Position numbers and translations under genes: made by a program. This document shows, one piece after another, positions 15,200 to 16,507 of a stretch of 16,507 nt of DNA (positions are counted from its first letter, which is position 1; each line of letters begins with the position of its first letter). The DNA lies in the NCBI GenBank assembly GCA_035541265.1, contig DATKNQ010000036.1, forward strand, positions 1 through 16,507, given 5' to 3'. The DNA is from Bog-159 sp035541265 (GTDB lineage: Bacteria > Acidobacteriota > Terriglobia > Bryobacterales > Bryobacteraceae). The notes beneath the pieces are model-generated. The model saw only the letters and a program-made list of their open reading frames with translations. It did not search any database and had not been told where the DNA came from.

Positions 15200-15924
15200 T
15201 GGTTGACCTTTCGTAGCACTGCCTGCCAATGCTCCTCGGACCAGGCGCGCGGATCGAAGACATACACGCGCCGCCCGGACGGGATGCGGGCCGGCAATTC
15301 GTCGGTCGAGATCCCCATGCTCGACCGGCACAATACGTTGCGGAAGTCGCTGCCGGCAGTGTAGTGATCGGGCCCCATGCGAAACAACATAGGCACGGCT
15401 TCGGCCACCGGGAGACCGGAGATCCAGTCATCGGATTCGCACCAGGAAGCGAGCGCGGTGATCGACAGCGGCATGCGCGCCGGGAGCCGGCGCCGCACAT
15501 CGTGCAGAAGAGCGCGATAGTAAACGCGCTCACTCGCGACAGCATCGAAATCCACCTGCAGCGCGCGCACGCCAGGGATACCGGCTCCATCGGCGATCGC
15601 GGCGGCCATCGGCGCGGCATTCGCACGCGCGGCACGTCCGCCAGTCTCGACACGGACCACCGCCATCAATACCGTGCCGGGCGGCACCCGCAGCGGCTGC
15701 AGGCGTGGGCGGATTCCCACGGCGTCATTCTTGAGACACACGGTGCGCGCCAGAAATGCAACGCCGGTGGTGCGCGGATCGAGCCAGTGCAAATCTTCGG
15801 GACGCTCCCAGGCCCAGACGAAAACGTGCGGCAATCCGGGCAACGGATCGGGCCGCCGCGCGCAGGCCGCGAGCATCAGTATCAGGCCGATTACAATGGG
15901 TTTGGCGATGAATGCGCAGCCCAT
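15181..15924 (-). CDS. DUF3142 lipoprotein (247 aa)
   Basis: This is a DUF3142-family protein. The opening VFVWAWERPEDLHWLDPRTTGVAFLA, the segment RALQVDFDAVASERVYYRALLHDVRRRLP, and ITALASWCESDDW are the family blocks. Their arrangement (D/E after a beta strand, in QVDFD) resembles a TIM-barrel glycoside-hydrolase-like fold, though activity is unproven. The N-terminus MGCAFIAKPIVIGLILMLAA-C21 has a clean LAAC lipobox, so the protein should be lipid-anchored in the periplasm. I use ATG 15924 because the signal starts there. The frame open to 16101 is antisense to the nucleotidyltransferase gene. A GAAGAGG site lies directly against the ATG, unusually close. Its 5' end overlaps the divergent nucleotidyltransferase gene, so any promoter must lie inside that gene. 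Confidence 0.9.
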   Translation of the reverse strand: MGCAFIAKPIVIGLILMLAACARRPDPLPGLPHVFVWAWERPEDLHWLDPRTTGVAFLARTVCLKNDAVGIRPRLQPLRVPPGTVLMAVVRVETGGRAARANAAPMAAAIADGAGIPGVRALQVDFDAVASERVYYRALLHDVRRRLPARMPLSITALASWCESDDWISGLPVAEAVPMLFRMGPDHYTAGSDFRNVLCRSSMGISTDELPARIPSGRRVYVFDPRAWSEEHWQAVLRKVNQWQSAF

Positions 15925-16387
15925 CCTCTTCACCCTGGCACGCGTGCTCGACGAGCAGCGCCTGGAAGCGGTGCTGATCGGTAATGCGGCGGCTGCCCTG
16001 CAAGGCGCGCCGGTCACGACGGTCGATTTCGATTTTCTGTTTCGCAAAACGCCCACCAACATTCGCAAGCTGAAGGCCATCGCCAAGAGCCTGGGTGCCA
16101 TGCTGCTGCGCCCATATTATCCGGCTTCAGGACTCTATCGCATCACGCGCGACGACGACCAGTTGCAGCTCGATTTCATGGGACGGATCGATGGCGTACG
16201 GTCGATCGAAGGCATGCGTAGACGGGCATCCCGGATGGACATGGGCGGCCATGCGTTGCTGGTGGCAAGCCTGGCGGATATCATCCGAAGCAAGCGCGCG
16301 GCGGGCCGCCCGCGGGATCAAGCGGTTCTTGAGATACTGGAAAAGGTCCTCCATGAAACGACGCAAGCCGAGAATGACAAGAAGTGA
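15908..16387 (+). CDS. Nucleotidyltransferase-fold protein (159 aa)
   Basis: The N-terminal half carries the minimal nucleotidyltransferase pattern: LIGNAAAALQGAPVTTVDFDF (23-43), with the G-N/G-x-A glycine turn and the D40-x-D42 metal pair, and a third acid D89 in LQLDFMG. The C-terminus has SLADIIRSKRAAGRPRDQAVLEIL (121-144), the helix with the K-x2-G-R-x-R/K-D motif common to DUF6036/AbiEii-like proteins. Such proteins occur as halves of toxin-antitoxin and abortive-infection modules, where they nucleotidylate tRNA or a partner protein. The following overlapping small gene fits that pattern. The start is ATG 15908 (15896, MGLAM..., is the alternative). Ribosome sites are weak for both. Its first codons overlap the divergent DUF3142 gene start by 17-29 bases. 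The fold is well supported; the toxin-antitoxin role is inferred. Confidence 0.8.
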   Translation: MNAQPILFTLARVLDEQRLEAVLIGNAAAALQGAPVTTVDFDFLFRKTPTNIRKLKAIAKSLGAMLLRPYYPASGLYRITRDDDQLQLDFMGRIDGVRSIEGMRRRASRMDMGGHALLVASLADIIRSKRAAGRPRDQAVLEILEKVLHETTQAENDKK

Positions 16388-16507
16388 GGCGCTGAGGCTC
16401 GAAAGCGAACGGGCGCTCATCGAGCAAATCCGCCGCAACCTGGCGCTGCCGATGGAGAAGCGCACGAACTTTTTGCGCAAACGGATCGGCTTTCGCGCTT
16501 CCTGCCT
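16353..16507 (+). CDS. Small basic protein downstream of the nucleotidyltransferase (partial, cut by window end)
   Basis: An ATG inside the end of the nucleotidyltransferase gene opens a different frame that is still open at the last base (51 codons). It encodes MKRRKPRMTRSEALRLESER, then IEQIRRNLALPMEKRTNFLR (24-43) and KRIGFRASC. The first 30 residues form a charged helix, followed by a Leu-Pro-x-Glu-Lys-Arg-Thr segment that looks conserved. AAAGGT lies six bases before the ATG. The 35-base overlap implies translational coupling to the upstream gene. The short basic helix and overlap with a nucleotidyltransferase suggest an antitoxin or accessory subunit, but no family name can be assigned and the C-terminus is outside the window. 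Confidence 0.65.
   Translation, partial: MKRRKPRMTRSEALRLESERALIEQIRRNLALPMEKRTNFLRKRIGFRASC

Noticed and set aside
15200..15331. N-terminal extension of the 710-aa protein
   Set aside because: It lies within the DUF3142 coding sequence. The signal peptide and ribosome site place the start at 15199.
15674..15895. N-terminal extension of the nucleotidyltransferase
   Set aside because: It is antisense to DUF3142 coding sequence and has no domain resemblance.

Overview
The window is 16.5 kb of GC-rich, densely coded bacterial DNA with no rRNA, tRNA, CRISPR array or recognisable transposase. The gene set is groES-groEL under a CIRCE-like operator, lpxD and lpxA, FecR/DUF6600, DUF3142 and DUF4280 proteins, and many small secreted proteins with A-x-A or A-Q signal cleavage sites. 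It suggests a Gram-negative soil Acidobacteriota, most like the Solibacter/Bryobacter group. That placement is inferred from gene style only.

Left part (1-2332). The window opens inside a second, partial groEL copy on the minus strand (1-310, about 88% identical to the intact copy by direct comparison). It is followed by a stretch of visibly lower GC carrying a secreted beta-propeller-like protein (369-1340) and a small Cys-rich secreted protein (1380-1926) whose frame is broken at a nine-G tract. The 407 bases 1927-2332 hold the promoter of the Cys-rich gene and the groEL terminator, and no gene.

Chaperonin block (2270-4400, minus). groES and groEL form a two-gene operon with a promoter overlapped by a degenerate CIRCE (HrcA) operator and a clear intrinsic terminator. 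A divergent orphan PAAR-like DUF4280 gene follows (4531-4920).

Middle (4934-8412). A FecR/DUF6600 secreted protein (minus) has a perfect 12-bp terminator. Divergent from it is a PleD-like receiver-GGDEF diguanylate cyclase, then a separately promoted, stand-alone histidine-kinase dimerisation domain of 97 aa that could be its phosphorelay partner.

Lipid A block (8409-11249). lpxD and a translationally coupled P-loop NTPase run on the minus strand. lpxA and a hotdog thioesterase run on the plus strand. lpxD and lpxA start codons face each other only 5 bp apart, around a near-palindromic -10-like element. The usual fabZ is absent.

Right part (11461-16507). A Gly-rich RRM protein and a 56-aa basic protein are followed by a convergent four-gene minus-strand unit of exported proteins: DUF3142 lipoprotein, 710-aa unknown, SnoaL-like DUF4440, and exported glutathione peroxidase. 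Divergent from this unit, with overlapping 5' ends, is a nucleotidyltransferase-fold protein overlapped by a small basic protein cut off by the window end. That pair resembles a two-gene toxin-antitoxin-type module.

Nothing here is certainly a new system. The best candidates for a second look are the recombined groEL fragment and adjacent low-GC segment, the frame-split leaderless Cys-rich gene, the head-to-head lpxD/lpxA arrangement, the solitary HisKA protein, the Cys-cluster P-loop protein coupled to lpxD, and the nucleotidyltransferase/small-protein pair.
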